Shown piece by piece: positions 1-53,240 of a stretch of 64,000 nucleotides of DNA. The notes under the pieces were generated by a model that did not search any database, was not told where the DNA came from, and saw only the letters and a list, made by a program, of their open reading frames with translations. Each line of letters starts with the position of its first letter. The stretch's first letter is position 1. The DNA comes from Datnioides undecimradiatus (lineage: Eukaryota; Chordata; Actinopteri; Lobotiformes; Datnioididae): contig WARS01000645.1 of the NCBI GenBank assembly GCA_008933995.1, positions 2,418,001 to 2,482,000 of the forward strand, in the 5' to 3' direction. Both the position numbers and the translations under genes were made by a program.

Positions 1-552
1 TAAACAAATACAAATAATGCAAAGGAATAAATGTATTTTGAATGATTATTGTGCAAGAAGTGTGTGGTTATGGCCAGTATACACCTTTATATGTATTTAG
101 ATAGAGTATATACAGCATGCAGGATTTATATTTGACTGCAATGGAGGATTTGTAGTTGGCAGTATTTCTTAGTATTAATAATACTGCATGCATTGTGGTT
201 GTGTCCAGGGTGTGATGGCTCACGTTATGTAGCCAATAGCATGTAATCTGTCATCTGGCACGATTATTACCCTTTTTGTGCCACAGGGGGAAATAGTTGT
301 CTGTGATTCAGGTTTTATTAAACTTATTTAACGTCTTTTTTGTCATTCATGATTTACCTCTATGTTAATCTGACATCATTTGGTTGAAACTTAAGAGAAA
401 CTACAATCATTTAAAATTGTAGTAAGTTTGCCATCATGACTTATTTTTAAAAGTGAACTGGATTCAAGATGTTTATTGGCCATCAGATAAACATAAAAGG
501 TTGGGCATCTCTTTCACTCTTTTCACCCTCGTCTTCTCCTTTCATCCCGCAG
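1..552 (+). other. camk2b: camk2b intron (left part cut by the window)
   Basis: AT-rich sequence without coding signal, ending in the pyrimidine-rich acceptor CTCCTTTCATCCCGCAG before the 43-nt exon. The preceding exon is outside the window. Confidence 0.75.
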
Positions 553-17035
<16,483 letters not shown>

Positions 17036-18247
17036 GGTACAAAAATGACAATCACACACACACGCACAGAACAAAAAACACAATGGAAATATAAAGTTAA
17101 ATAACAGAAGAAAACAACAACATTTAAACAATCTCTTTTTAGAACACTGTTCAACATTTTTGGAGATTTGCTGATTTGCATTCTTACAAAAGTCACATAA
17201 GAAGACTGATACTATTTTCTATCTCTACACTAAATACAAAGCTAAAGGCAGCTGCCAGTTAGCTGAGCTCAGCATGAAGACTGTAAACAGGGAATTCGAA
17301 AGGAGTTTTGTAATATCTCAGTGTTAGAAGTAGACCCTACAGGCCAGTGGATGAAAGGGAATCACAAAGGCCAGAGAGCAGGAAACGTTAAAGAACACTT
17401 TCTTATGGAGTCAGTTTTCAGATTTATATAATTAATGTAGTGTAATCAGTAGCTCACAGATTTATATTATCAGTATATAAAATGAATATAAAGGAGTGAT
17501 TTGTCATTTGTCAGAGGGTTAGTGCTGTAACATATTTCATTGCATTGTTTTGTCTTAACAGTCCACAACTTAAGCTGGTTTAGAGCAAAACAAATTCAAA
17601 AGAGGCATGAATACTGGACTTTTAAAAGTAAACTAGAAATCAGTGAATTGTGTATATAGCTATCTTGAAGTTGGCCATTTCATATTTATCACAATAATGT
17701 CATTTTACATGTTATTCTACATAGTTGTTAAGATATTTTTAGTGCCCCTATGAGTCCAAAAAACAGTTATTGCAGGTTTAAACTCTCAATTTGCAAAGTT
17801 TAATTCTATTTTTGTGGTTGGAAGAGCTAAAAAAGAGTAAATATTGGACTTCATATTAATCAGGTGGACACAAACACAACTCCAAGTGGATTGTGTTTCT
17901 CTGTAACCGCTCGCTGTTTAAATCAGCAACTGCTTTGTAACAGGTTTACTACGTCAATATATATTTGGGTCCAGCAGCTAAACGTCTGACAGAAAAATTC
18001 GTATTGGAGTTTTTTATGGGGGTGAAGAAGAGAGCGAGAAATGTACTTTTGGTTATTTTTCTCTCCAGGTACATGAGACTGATGAGGAGGCAGAGAAGAA
18101 GAAACAAGGAATAAGTGGATAATATAAAAGAGCGTATCAGCACTGAGAGAGAGGTGCGGGTGGATGGAGGGTGGCTCAATGGAGTCTGAAGAGTCTGATT
18201 TTGGGGTCATGATCATCCTCCCACACTCTGCACACCCACCTCGCTCT

Positions 18248-18278
<31 letters not shown>

Positions 18279-18294
18279 ACAACCTCAACCACAG
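17036..18294 (+). other. camk2b: probable 3'UTR intron of camk2b
   Basis: One base after the TGA stop there is a donor-like GAG|GTACAA. About 1.26 kb on, a long CT-rich tract (about 18245-18280) leads to the acceptor-like ACCACAG at 18294. An intron this close behind a stop codon should not trigger nonsense-mediated decay. The segment holds an old copy of a dispersed teleost repeat (17130-17330) and otherwise no coding signal that I can see. The call is inferred from splice motifs only. Confidence 0.5.
17130..17330 (+). repeat. copy of the TTAGC...AAGACTG repeat
   Basis: Contains GAAGACTGATACTATTTTCT, GCTGAGCTCAGCATGAAGAC and TGTAAACAGGGAA in the order of the family at 11398. Confidence 0.4.
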
Positions 18295-19540
18295 ACAGTA
18301 ACACCAACGCTCCCATCACCAAAACCTACAATACGCTACAGCAAAGGGCACATCAGCCAAAAATAAGGAGACTGTTTAGCCTGTGTCTTGTCTTCAGTCA
18401 GTCTGTATGTGGAATGTGCAGTGTGTGATGCTGCACCAGCTCAACAAACCTGGACAATACCTGTCCTCCTCCCCTTTATTCCATGCTGCAAAGCGTCAAG
18501 CGTGGCGCCCTCCTCTTGAAGATTTCCCCTTTTACTTCCCCTCAAACATAAAATTATGGTTATTTACTTCTAGTATTATAATGGCTGCAGTCTATCGTTG
18601 TGCTCTTTCAACTGTACAGTATATTTCTTAGTCATTTTGACCTTTCATTCTGGTATCTTCTTCTTTTTTTATGATGAGCATGACTCTTACCTGTGTTCTT
18701 ATAGCCAGTGGCTGTTTTTCTGCACGACTAAGGCTGCCTGTGTGAAATGAACAAACAGTACCACGTGTCTCACAGAGAGAGACCAGTGGGTGTATTTAAT
18801 TGCCGGTTTTGTTTTGTTATTTGGTGGAGCTTTTTTGTTTGTTTGTTTGTTTTGCTTTGGTTTTTTTCCCCTCTTTCTCTGGAGTGTAGTTGACCCTGAA
18901 CCGACGCCTCCGTGTATTCACTGGACCCTCTGAGCCACTCTGTGAGACAGTGAAAACCATGCAGCATGCTAAGATATTACTGTTGTTCTTAATTGATTCT
19001 CTATGTACTGAACATTGCAAGTTAACTACTGAAATTATGACAATGGTTGAAATTATAGTATCACGCTGTTTATGTACATTTCCAGTTTCATTGTTGTGAA
19101 TTAACTACAATTATGCTGTAGATGGTATTTAATTGCATGATATTCCAAGTTAATAACATTGGTAAGTTGGGTGTTATCGTGCATTTTGTTGATTTTTTCT
19201 CTTTTTGGACTGAAATGTTGGTGAGCTATAATCTATCGCCTCTTTTTTCTGGGCTTTGTAAGTGCATAAACTATTTTTGTGCTAATATGATGGAGTAGTA
19301 TATGAGGATGCTGGTGAGGATCATGACAGAATATGCCTTTTAAAGAAATTGCTGGATCCAGATCAGTTTTTAAAATGGCTCTTCACTGTATCAAAGATTA
19401 AACCCATGAAAACAATTATCCTTTTATTTTTCAAAGATCAGACTGAAGAATACGGATTTTGTACAAGGGACATACAGGAAGGACTTTAGACAAACTGAAT
19501 TAGAGTCAGAACAAAAATAAAGCCTCAAAATAGTTTTTAG
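18295..19540 (+). other. camk2b: probable camk2b 3'UTR exon
   Basis: It follows a strong pyrimidine tract and AG, has no open frame of note, and ends near AATAAA at 19516-19521. It contains a GTTT-rich run at about 18836-18850 and AT-rich stretches typical of a 3'UTR. A further AATAAA at 20711-20716 could serve a longer transcript. Confidence 0.45.
19516..19521 (+). terminator. camk2b: candidate poly(A) signal of camk2b
   Basis: A canonical AATAAA, the first one past the probable terminal exon start that is not inside a recognised repeat. A second candidate is at 20711-20716. Confidence 0.4.
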
Positions 19541-21169
19541 TAGTTTTTAGTAGTGATGATTCTGTTATGGTTTTGTTATTGTTTCTGGAAATTTTATGGT
19601 TTTGATCATCAAAACATCCAAATCAGTGGAAAAGTCTTTTTTTCAGACTTCTGATATCTTCCTGATAATGCACCAACTTCTCCCCAAGGGGGCGCCAACA
19701 TCTAACAACAGAGAATTTCTGGGGGTGTGAGGCAATATCAGGGTCCACAAAACAAATCAGATCAGAGCTGAGTTCTGTACTAAGGTGATGAGAGTGGGAA
19801 CCCTGAATCTGATCAGTGTTGTGAGCAAAGATAGGTTGTGAGAGAAAAAAAACAGCTCAGTTACTTCATTTCAAACAGGGTGTCGCAGTGTTCAGTTCTG
19901 CCTTCAAAACTCACAAAAGACACAGAATTGGATTGAAACAATTTACTATTTTGATGTGTATAGGTGATCAGGAAATGTATCATTTAAGATGCTTTTGGAA
20001 CAAAAATGTCAAACCTCTCTAGTTCCCAGTTTCTTAGTTGTGAGGATTTACTTCTTTTTTTTATCTTACTAGGCTGAATATCTTTTTTTTCCACTGTTGG
20101 TCAGACAAAACATGCAGTCTGGCATGCATACTGACATTGAAAACTGAGTAATCTTAAAACACTGAAATGACAACTGTTATTCACAATGGAGGCTGTGTTT
20201 AAGTAACAATCAAATGAGTGAATGGGTTATTATCAGACACTGCAGATTCTGTGTGCTGTATTTTCTTTGTTTTTACTTTTCTAATACTGAAGTTCCCACA
20301 GGGGCTATAAGACCCTAAACTGACAGTCATCCTTCCTGTCCAGTCTAAACCTTCATAGTATCAGTGCTTTAATAGGATAAGTGGTCACTTAAAGTAATTG
20401 TCCCCTTGGGCAAACAGTCCGTATTTTATTAATTTGCATTTAGCTGGGATTCCATGTTTAAGCTACAACTCAAAAGCTGCTTTGGAAGAGCCTCATAATT
20501 TTTTTCCCTCAGCTCAGACAAATGATCAGGAGACGACTGAGTGACAGTGACTGAAAGCTACTGTATGTCAAACAAAGCTTTTCTTATTTCTTTTTAAAAT
20601 TTATTATACTTATACTGATAATAATAATCATGATGATGATGATTCTTCTGGTGTGCATTCCAAGTCTTATCAGTATTAAAATGTGATCAGATGTAATCAG
20701 TGTGTGAACCAATAAACTGACAATGCAGAGAGCACCTTACTCCTCAGTCTTATCTCACAGCCACAGAACATGATGACTGAGTGCTGTTATTTGTGCGCAC
20801 TTATTTTCATCTGTGCAGTGATTTCATTGGCTATTTACTGTAATTCATTCAAGTACTAACCAGAGGGCAGAGGTTAACCTGATTGTGTGGAAACACAGCT
20901 CAGGGATGAGGAAAGGGAATCATTGAGTGTTGATCACAGAGTTTGAAAAGACAATCAGTAAAGACAGAAGAGACAAGATGAGGGGTCAAAAATGAAATTT
21001 GCAGAAGAAGTGTCTGTAACTAACTTTAACTTTTATGTAAATAACCATTAAAGGTCCAAAACAGTAAAACAATATTTGGCATCAAAAGCAACGATAGAGA
21101 AAAATCTGATAAAATAATACACGTGTGTATCAGTTCTTTGTTTTGTCTTCTTTGCTCTTTGATTAATCA

Positions 21170-21475
21170 TCTCTTACCGCTCTAAACTAGCTAAACTAAA
21201 CTAGCTAACTATAAATAAAGTAGTTCAAACTAGCTTCACCTGAAGCAGCTACAACATAAAATGAAATGCTGCATTGATGCATCAATATTAACTTATGTCA
21301 CCTAAAATCAGTCACAGCAGACATTTTACTGCACAACTTGTACTTTTACTGCTGATGCTTTGAGTATATTCTGCTCATAATACTTTTATTTAATTTAAAA
21401 TGCAAGAGTTACATTCCTACACTGTGTTGGTATTTTTGATTTAGTCAACAGAGTTCCTCTTCCACCAGTGGATGG
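21170..21475. mobile_element. hAT-related dispersed repeat, one end intact
   Basis: It contains TAAATAAAGTAGTTCAAACT, AGCTACAACATAAAATG and GTACTTTTACTGCTGATGCT and ends TCTTCCACCAGTG, close to the family terminus TTCCACCACTG. The left end is degraded. Confidence 0.5.
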
Positions 21476-22184
21476 GACTCATTCAAATAGGTCTGATAGA
21501 GATGTTAACATTCTCAGGATGGAAAGTTCATAAACATACTCTTTACATAATCAGTGTCAGGACAAAGGTTGACATTTATTGCTCTGTTCTAGGCAGTGCT
21601 ACAGATGAAGTACATCGGGCACTCAACCAGAGCAAATGTACCAGCTGTAAAAGCAGGTAACAAAGCATGTTAGAGTCCAGGAGATCAGTCAGAGGGAATC
21701 ATGACATGTATGGTACAAAGGTATATGAGTCTGATCTGATTGGATGAATATCAGTTTCCCTTAAGCTGTCAGAAAATTTTATTTTTCTCTGAGCTGCATC
21801 TAGATTTAGACACTATTCAAATAAATGAACACACAAAGATACAGGGTAGAGGTTAGGTCTTGGTGGGGTCAATATAGCACTGGTGCAAACCAATAAAATG
21901 AATGCACAGATGACCATGCAACAGGGGTCATATATAAAATATAAATAAAAATAATACCAACACCAGGTCAAAACACTCCTGTGGGTGCCTACTTAAAACT
22001 GCATTGTTGTTATATTGACCCAGACTGGGTTCATTTTTAACCCAGTGTTTTCTAGTACATTTGCAGGTACTGTATTCAGATATACATTTGTAGCTACTTG
22101 TACATCACCTTAGCATTTTTGTCTTACACTGGATTATGCTACTATCAAACAGCATTTCACAGTAAAATATTGCACTGTGTACAG

Positions 22185-22335
22185 CAGTGATTGGGAGTAA
22201 CTAAGTACGTTTACTCGTAAACCGTCATAAAGTTTTTTTTAATTTTATGGCTGTTGATGCTCCTTCTCCACTACATCAGCTGAAATAGAACATTTTGCAT
22301 ATTGAATACTGTTACATTTGATATTTTAAGGGAAC
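22185..22335. mobile_element. hAT-related fragment
   Basis: It starts CAGTGATTGGGAGTAACTAA, close to the family start CAGTGGTGGAAAGTAACTAA, and continues GTACGTTTACTCGTAAAC. The other end is missing. Confidence 0.45.
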
Positions 22336-23089
22336 CAGAAAAAGAAGAAGAGGATTGCAAGCAGGTAAACGTGTGGAAAAATGGCATTGCAATGATGAAA
22401 GAAATCCATTCAAGATGTTTGTTAACCCTCATAGACACACACAAAATGGTTTAATGAGAAACTTGCTGGTTATATTTTTATACTCTCACTTATTTAAACC
22501 AATTTACTTTTAAGAGTATTTTTAACATGTTTGGCTACTTTTACTTCATTATGTACTGATCATGCTGTTCTCAGAGGTGACCTCAAGGAGGTCACCATAA
22601 ATATAAGTGGTCACCTCAAGAGTTTGTTAATGTATCTCCTGTCTCTTGGTCTGTCTGTGTTTAGTATCACAAAGACCTAATTAGCATCACCAAGGGAGCT
22701 CTGTTGCCAAAACCCAAGTTACATTAACATACATAACCACAAAAGTAAGTGCCAGCAGGGTATGAGGAGACAGTAGCCTCTCTGGGAACAAATTCTCCAA
22801 AATAAAATACACTCATGGAATGAAAGTCGAGTTTGAGGGAAATATTTTATTTAAGCGCAATTGTGAAGTACTTTAGTCGAGTTCATTTCGTACTGCAAAT
22901 AGTTTTTACGCTTCACCGAATGTCAGTATTAACCCCGTACTTTTAGTCTGTATATATGTTGAAATTATTACTATTAGTAGTTGTATTGGAATTGAAATAA
23001 GATTGAAATGTAGTGTAACCTCTTAAAATAGCGTCCCTGAACTGTTGAAATAACGCAATTTTTCGATCTTTCGTTTGTTTCTGATGCAC

Positions 23090-23284
23090 CCGCACACTTT
23101 TGTGCCTACGTCACCACTGGTGTGACGCAGATCAGCACTAGAGTGATTAGACAGTGACCAAGCGCAGTTTACCCACCACATTCAGCTCGCGCGCAGCTCG
23201 GGACAAAGCTGAGTTTGCTCTTCATTTACTGCACGAGTAGCTGCGGAGAGAGCAGCGCGAGCGCTAGGAACACCGCGGAAAAAG
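23090..23284 (+). promoter_or_regulatory. ogdh: ogdh promoter and noncoding exon 1
   Basis: A GC/CpG-rich patch in an AT-rich setting (GCTCGCGCGCAGCTCGGG, AGCAGCGCGAGCGCTAGG) ends in the strong donor AAAAAAG|GTAACG at 23284/23285. Upstream are two opposed CRE-like half-sites, TACGTCAC and GTGACGCA, near 23108-23131. No TATA box is seen, as is usual for a housekeeping mitochondrial gene. The exact transcription start cannot be set from sequence. Confidence 0.65.
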
Positions 23285-24341
23285 GTAACGAACCAAAAAA
23301 TAAACAAATACATGAAACGTTAGTCATAGTTTTAGCTAAGTGGTTAACTTAAGATAGTATTAACGTTTTCATCAGTGTTGTAGGGCGTAGACCTGTTCAG
23401 AGTGACACAGTGCTAGCACAGTCTCCTCAACGTAAATCAATTTAACTGTTAAATGGTTGAGACTGGTTTAGGCTAAGTTTAAGTTAAAAGTTAGGTTAGG
23501 TGTTGGCGTGGACATGTATTGGTTACGGCAAGGTCTCCAAATGGTAAACTCCCCAGAGAATGAATGCAAGTCAGTGAAATGTTGCCTGAGGTGATGAAAA
23601 CAACTTTGCATGTGGTTATGGGGCCTGGGTTCGAGGTGTACTGTACCCAGATTTTATCGTTATGGGCGCCTTAGTGGTGGTCTTGCTATTTTTAGGATGC
23701 AGTACAGTAGGTACTGCGCTGTACTGCGTTTATCATCTGATCTGAATAAAAGTCACAGCAGGGTCATTTATTATTATTGAAGGTTAACCTGGTGATATTT
23801 TAGGCCTAGATTTTTCTTTGTCAACAGATAACAAGACCAAAACCAACGATTGATCCTGCTAACAAATATTATACAAAAACTACAATGACCAGCTGTTTTA
23901 TTAAATTACTGAGTTTATTTTGTAAGAGTAAAAGTAAATATTCATGATATATTTTAGGTATTTACATCTTCAGCATGAACCAATGGGCCTAGAGCTGAAT
24001 GCCATGGCGAAGTTAGAAAGTACTGAGTGATAGACAGTTCTGTCAGTTCTGGTCTTATAACGGGAAGAAAAATATAGCATCATCCTTAAGATTTGTTACA
24101 CTAAGCAAGTAGAGTCTTTTTGATGTAAATTTTTACATTTACACTCAACAGGATCCAGTATTTCACCAGCAGAAGAGAAAGAGAAGGAGCAGGAGCAGCC
24201 CCACCGGTTCAGCCAGGCAGGAGGAGCAAGGGGGGCAGTATCTGGAGCGGGAGCCTGGAGGGTGACTTTGTCTGTGAGAGTGTTGCTGCATTCTTCATCC
24301 AGGAAGGAAAAGGCAAAAGAAGCTGTGGCTGATCTGCAGCC

Positions 24342-43606
<19,265 letters not shown>

Positions 43607-44091
43607 CATCTGGTTTATACCTCCCTCCTTTCTCACACACACAGATCAAACCTGCCTGTAAAGCATCCTAAGACTGGCTTTACCCTTTGCCTACATCATT
43701 TTGAACTGATGTGTTTTTCCTCAGTATATTTACATATCAGACCTGTTATCAGGCATAATCTTCAACCAAAACGCACAATGACCTACTGACTTTTAACACT
43801 GTTACTATGAAAACCTCGTGTTCACTGTGATACACTATACTAGACACTATAATAGAAAAAAACTGCATTGAATGTATGAATCTATACACAGTTAATTTGT
43901 AAGACAAAGTTTTCTTGCTTTTATTTTGTTGATTACAAAATAATGTCAACCTGCTCTGCACATTAGAATCCTAACAAAATACTGCATGCAATCACCTGAA
44001 CAAACATTTGTCTTATACCGGCTATGGAGAGGGTTTCATTAGGACACACAGAGGAATAGCTCAAAACAATGATGCACATATTTAAAGGAGG

Positions 44092-44245
44092 AGTTCCACA
44101 TTTTTTAAATTAATCTTGTTTGCATTCACGCTGAGTTAGATTAAATTAATACCACTCTTGTACCAGCCTGTTAGCCTGGCATTGCATAAAAACTTACAGC
44201 AAAGGGAAACAGCTAGCCTGGCTCTGTCCAACCATCACTAAATCA
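44092..44245 (+). repeat. repeat copy in the ogdh 3'UTR, forward
   Basis: Contains TTAATACCACTCTTGTACCA and AACAGCTAGCCTGGCTCTGT of the same family. Confidence 0.5.
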
Positions 44246-44579
44246 TTGTATTTGAAATTGTTATCTTATTGGTTTTATTGGCTCTTCTAAAAAAACTTTA
44301 TAGGATGTTTCTTGATGTGATGACTTTGTGAACTTTAAAGGTGCTGGTGGGTGGGTAGGTAGTTTTTTTAACTCTTATTTAAAAACAGGGGTCCACAATT
44401 GTTGTTTTTTTTTTTGTTTTAATCTTTTTAGATCTGAAGAAAGCAGACAGACTGACACGTGCAGGAAGTCAGTCAATCAAGCAAATTTGGGATCTTAGTA
44501 CCATTTTTCATCCTAATAATACAATAGGTGTTTGCTTTTCGCTCATGATCCACCATTAAGTAACAGTTTTGGCTTTTTG

Positions 44580-44720
44580 AGGGAAAAGTTTGGACTGTGC
44601 TAAGCTAAACAGCTGTACAGTTGTATCTTTGTACTTTTACTGTACAGATGTGAGAATGGTATCAGTCTTTTTATGAAACTCACCAAGAAAGCTGTAACTG
44701 TCTTTCCTAAAATGTCTCTT
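44580..44720 (-). repeat. repeat copy in the ogdh 3'UTR, reverse
   Basis: On the minus strand CTTTCTTGGTGAGTTTCA and GACTGATACCATTCTCACAT belong to the same unit as the copy 340 bases upstream, in the opposite direction. Confidence 0.5.
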
Positions 44721-45441
44721 CCTTTAAACAAGATTTGAATAGATATGTCCAGTAACCACTGAGTGATAGTGAACCGATAAGACCTGAGAACACTGCTATG
44801 CATTATAATCTGAGATTAGTTAAAGAGATATTAGTGATCATTTGAAATGTTTAAGCCATGTTTTAATAGCAGAATTAGGAATAGTAGGGCTATTTTTAAG
44901 GGCCTTTATAGTATATTTGAGCCCACACATACTTAGAATGACAAAAGTAAAACATTTAGAAAACATAATGTTTGCCTTCAGTGTAAACTAGTTTTTTAGT
45001 TTAAGAGTCTGCTTGTAAGGAAACTGATCAGAGGGGCTCAACATATTTCTGCACTTTTATCTGGACTCAGCTTTAAAATGACTTGTGGTTGTTTGCCTCC
45101 ATGTACACAAGAGAAAGTCACTTTTAGACTTCATGTGTACATTTCACATACACGCACCACCTCTTCAGTTCATTTCTTACTTTTCTTTTTTTTTGATTCT
45201 CTGCCTCAATTTCTCACAATGTTCTATTTATTTTCTCCTCCGTGGTTCACTCACCGTCCTGAAACTTAACTGTAAACATCTCAGTGCCAAATGTAAGAGA
45301 TTACTTGAAATTACATAGTTTCATTTGAATAAAACCATGCCAGCAATAGTAGAAACTTATGTAACTACATGAGATTCCTCAGCTCCTCAGATTTGAAGGA
45401 AGTATTTATTTTCATATAGTGTTGTATGTTTTATTGTTTTC

Positions 45442-45447
45442 AATAAA
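45442..45447 (+). terminator. ogdh: ogdh distal poly(A) signal
   Basis: AATAAA followed within 40 bases by TG-rich sequence (GTTCCTGTTG, TGCTGTTT). A proximal alternative is at 45328-45333. Confidence 0.6.
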
Positions 45448-45577
45448 TGAAAATGATGGTTCCTGTTGAACAATGCTGTTTCAGTCCTTTCTTTGAGGTG
45501 TCTTTCATTGTCAATAGCATTAAATGAATACTGTACTAATGCAGCAGAGTCATTCATTGTAAATCAGCACCGTCAAG

Positions 45578-45583
45578 TTTATT
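45578..45583 (-). terminator. parg: poly(A) signal of the PARG-family gene
   Basis: AATAAA on the minus strand, about 320 bases past the stop codon. It places the 3' end of this gene about 100 bases from that of the convergent ogdh. Confidence 0.55.
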
Positions 45584-45902
45584 CATTCAGCTGATTTGAA
45601 ACAATATCACAAGGTCCATTTAATGACAAAAAACATACATGATCCTAGTTGACTTCAATTATTACAGTTCATTCACAGCAGGAAGCTGTGAATGCTACAT
45701 TAAAGACTGAGACAGCAAAAGAAAGTGCTCTCCTCAATTAAGACGTAAATACAAATCCAACTAAAAATGCAAAAAAATAATCATGATGATCTTTACAAAG
45801 GAAAGAAAACAAGGAAATTTTGTAGCTATGTCTTTGTATGTATAATAACAGTCCTGCTAGATTTCTGTGCAAATTCAGATGCAGACGGATGTGAATGTGT
45901 CC

Positions 45903-51233
<5,331 letters not shown>

Positions 51234-51564
51234 CACTGGGAGTTTCATGTACAGCACAGTAAGAGATTAGAACATGTGTTGTAAGCTTTTATTTTGACAC
51301 CATGACTGACTAATCTAGCGTGTTCATTCACTACAACTACTGTAAAAAAAACAAAAAAACAAAAAACAGGTTAATTTCAGGTATTCACAAACCTTACAGC
51401 TTGCACAACACATAAACCGAAATTCTGACTGTACTGCTGTTCTGAGGCATAGCATTGTTTTCAGCTAAATTTTAGCAGGTAAACAAAATGCCAGTGTCTC
51501 ACAGGGTGTGTCTATCCTGTGAGTGAGTCTGCTAACGTTTGATAATTAGCACAAACTACAGCTG

Positions 51565-51660
51565 CCGTCAGGCTGCCACTAGTACTGCAGATATTTGCTC
51601 ATAAACCAAAGTAATGGACAAATAAAATTTTGGACCTTGCTGTGATGCTAGAAGAAGTTA
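51565..51660 (+). repeat. piece of the same repeat in the PARG gene first intron
   Basis: TGCTCATAAACCAAAGTAAT and GGACAAATAAAATTTTGGAC match the middle of the family. A different repeat-like stretch (51700-52000) follows. Confidence 0.4.
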
Positions 51661-52243
51661 ATAAACAGGTCATACCAAGATGCAAACTATTTTTCTCTTC
51701 AGAATTTTTATGACTGGACAAGATGTCTCCACCTTAAACCCCCTGTGAACTAGAGGCTTCAATTTCCACATAACATCAACATTAAGCATCTTGGGCCAGA
51801 TTTAAGAGTGGACATAGCCACCATGACCTCACCCATTATTTTGTATACTCCCAGTTTGAAGTCTCTCTTTTAGCAACTTGTTTATTGGAGCCATAAGTGA
51901 CCATATTTGGATGCGAGAGAGGAGCTGTCATGGACACACTTTGATTCACCTCCATCCTGGTTGACAGTTGTCTTTGTAGCAGATTATCAATCACAAGTTA
52001 ACCACACCCTAAAATATGTCCTCTGTGTTCTGGCGGTAGTGCAGCTTTCTACATGTACCACTAAGCATGGCATCGTGTTTAGCGTCGCTGTGCAGTGCAC
52101 CAGTGTGAAAACACTGCACTCCTTATGTTTCTACACTCAGTGATCAAGGTTTTTCCTTAAACGTGTCCCTGCCTCCAGCTGTGACGTCACATACTCGTAT
52201 CGTTTTAGGGTAAACTGTCAGAGAAAACTTTCTTTCTGCGACA

Positions 52244-52260
52244 AACGAAAGTGAAAAGAG
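52244..52260 (+). promoter_or_regulatory. second IRF-type element, in the first intron
   Basis: AACGAAAGTGAAAAGAG contains GAAAGTGAAA, a perfect GAAANNGAAA site of the kind found in the IFN-beta enhancer. It lies about 300 bases inside the first intron of the PARG gene, near a GC-containing patch that could be an alternative promoter. Confidence 0.4.
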
Positions 52261-52547
52261 TCTCTATACATTCAGCTCTCCACGATGCAGCTAAAACCTC
52301 GCAGTATAGAAACAAGAAGCGAAACATACTTTTGACTCGGGTAGGTTTTAAGTGGGCTACAATTAAGCAATTATGATGGTAGCCTAGTTTGGTACTTGAC
52401 TATAACAGCTGAGCACCCCCATTCCTTAATATCTTTAACAAAACAGACACGACACGTCCACTTAAACAGCCCACACCAAACCTTGGCCTAATGTCTACCA
52501 CAGGTAGAATCGGTGACATTAAACATAAAACACAACAAAACCCTCAC

Positions 52548-52620
52548 CTCAGACCGAAGCAGACCCCAGATGTATTCGGATTTACCGTAGTTACAGTCAG
52601 TCCCTGCGTTCATCGATGTA
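52548..52620 (-). other. parg: noncoding first exon of the PARG-family gene
   Basis: On the minus strand the sequence ends TTCGGTCTGAG before a consensus donor GTGAGG. The next acceptor downstream is the one directly before the start codon (51235), giving a 1.3 kb first intron. The upstream boundary is approximate. Confidence 0.6.
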
Positions 52621-52658
52621 AACGCGTTCAGGCGCCCGAACACACAGACTGAGGTGTA

Positions 52659-52686
52659 CTTTCATTTCGGAAACGAAAACGAAAGT
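52659..52686 (-). promoter_or_regulatory. ISRE/IRF-type element at the PARG gene promoter
   Basis: The plus strand carries GGAAACGAAAACGAAAGT at 52669-52686, three GAAA cores in tandem as in an interferon-stimulated response element (consensus GAAANNGAAA). Just beside it the minus strand has GAAATGAAAGT (52659-52669). It lies about 40-140 bases upstream of the first exon, the usual place for an ISRE. Confidence 0.6.
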
Positions 52687-53039
52687 AAGCTGCTGTAAAC
52701 TGTAGGGCGCAGCTGCTGAAGCGCTAAAATTTATTAGCTCATGGATTTGAGTAACTTTGCTGACATCCGCACTCAACAGGGGGGCTTTTATGCGCTTTTA
52801 TGTTAATTTTATAAACAATAAAAAAGTATGTTTGGGTTTTTTTTGGAAAAACAACAGAATCAAATAGCAGCTCAAATAGCATCGGAGTATATTGCATCGG
52901 AAGCGACTAAGTATTAAATCTACTTGATAAGTTATAAAACAAAAATGCAGTGTATTGTTTGTTTTTACAGTATTTTGGTCATAGGTAGAGCTCCACCTCT
53001 GTCGGAAACAACATTAAACACAATAACAATAGAGGAAGA

Positions 53040-53240
53040 AGTAATCAGAGGTACTCAGATCTTTTAGTTAGAAAATCAGTACTACAGTACAGTTTTTTTA
53101 GTAAAATAAATAAATAAATAAATAAAAATCCTGCATTTACAACTTGACTTGAGAAGAAGCCCATTACGTAAAGTGCTCAATTGCAGAATTACCTATATTA
53201 AATTGTTGGATGTAATTGTAATTGCTTATTCATTAATGTG
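53040..53240. mobile_element. hAT-related fragment with an AAAT microsatellite
   Basis: GTACTCAGATCTTTTAGTTA and AAAATCCTGCATTTACAA match the same family. An (AAAT)n run has grown at about 53103-53126. Confidence 0.4.

Larger units (their letters stand above)
19541..23089. other. intergenic region between camk2b and ogdh
   Basis: AT-rich. It holds two hAT-related pieces (21170-21475, 22185-22335) and a spare AATAAA (20711-20716). No gene or RNA was recognised. Confidence 0.6.
43607..45462 (+). other. ogdh: ogdh 3'UTR
   Basis: 1.8 kb from the TAG stop to two AATAAA signals at 45328-45333 and 45442-45447. It contains two oppositely oriented copies of one dispersed repeat (44092-44245 and 44580-44720), which could fold into a hairpin in the RNA. 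Confidence 0.7.
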
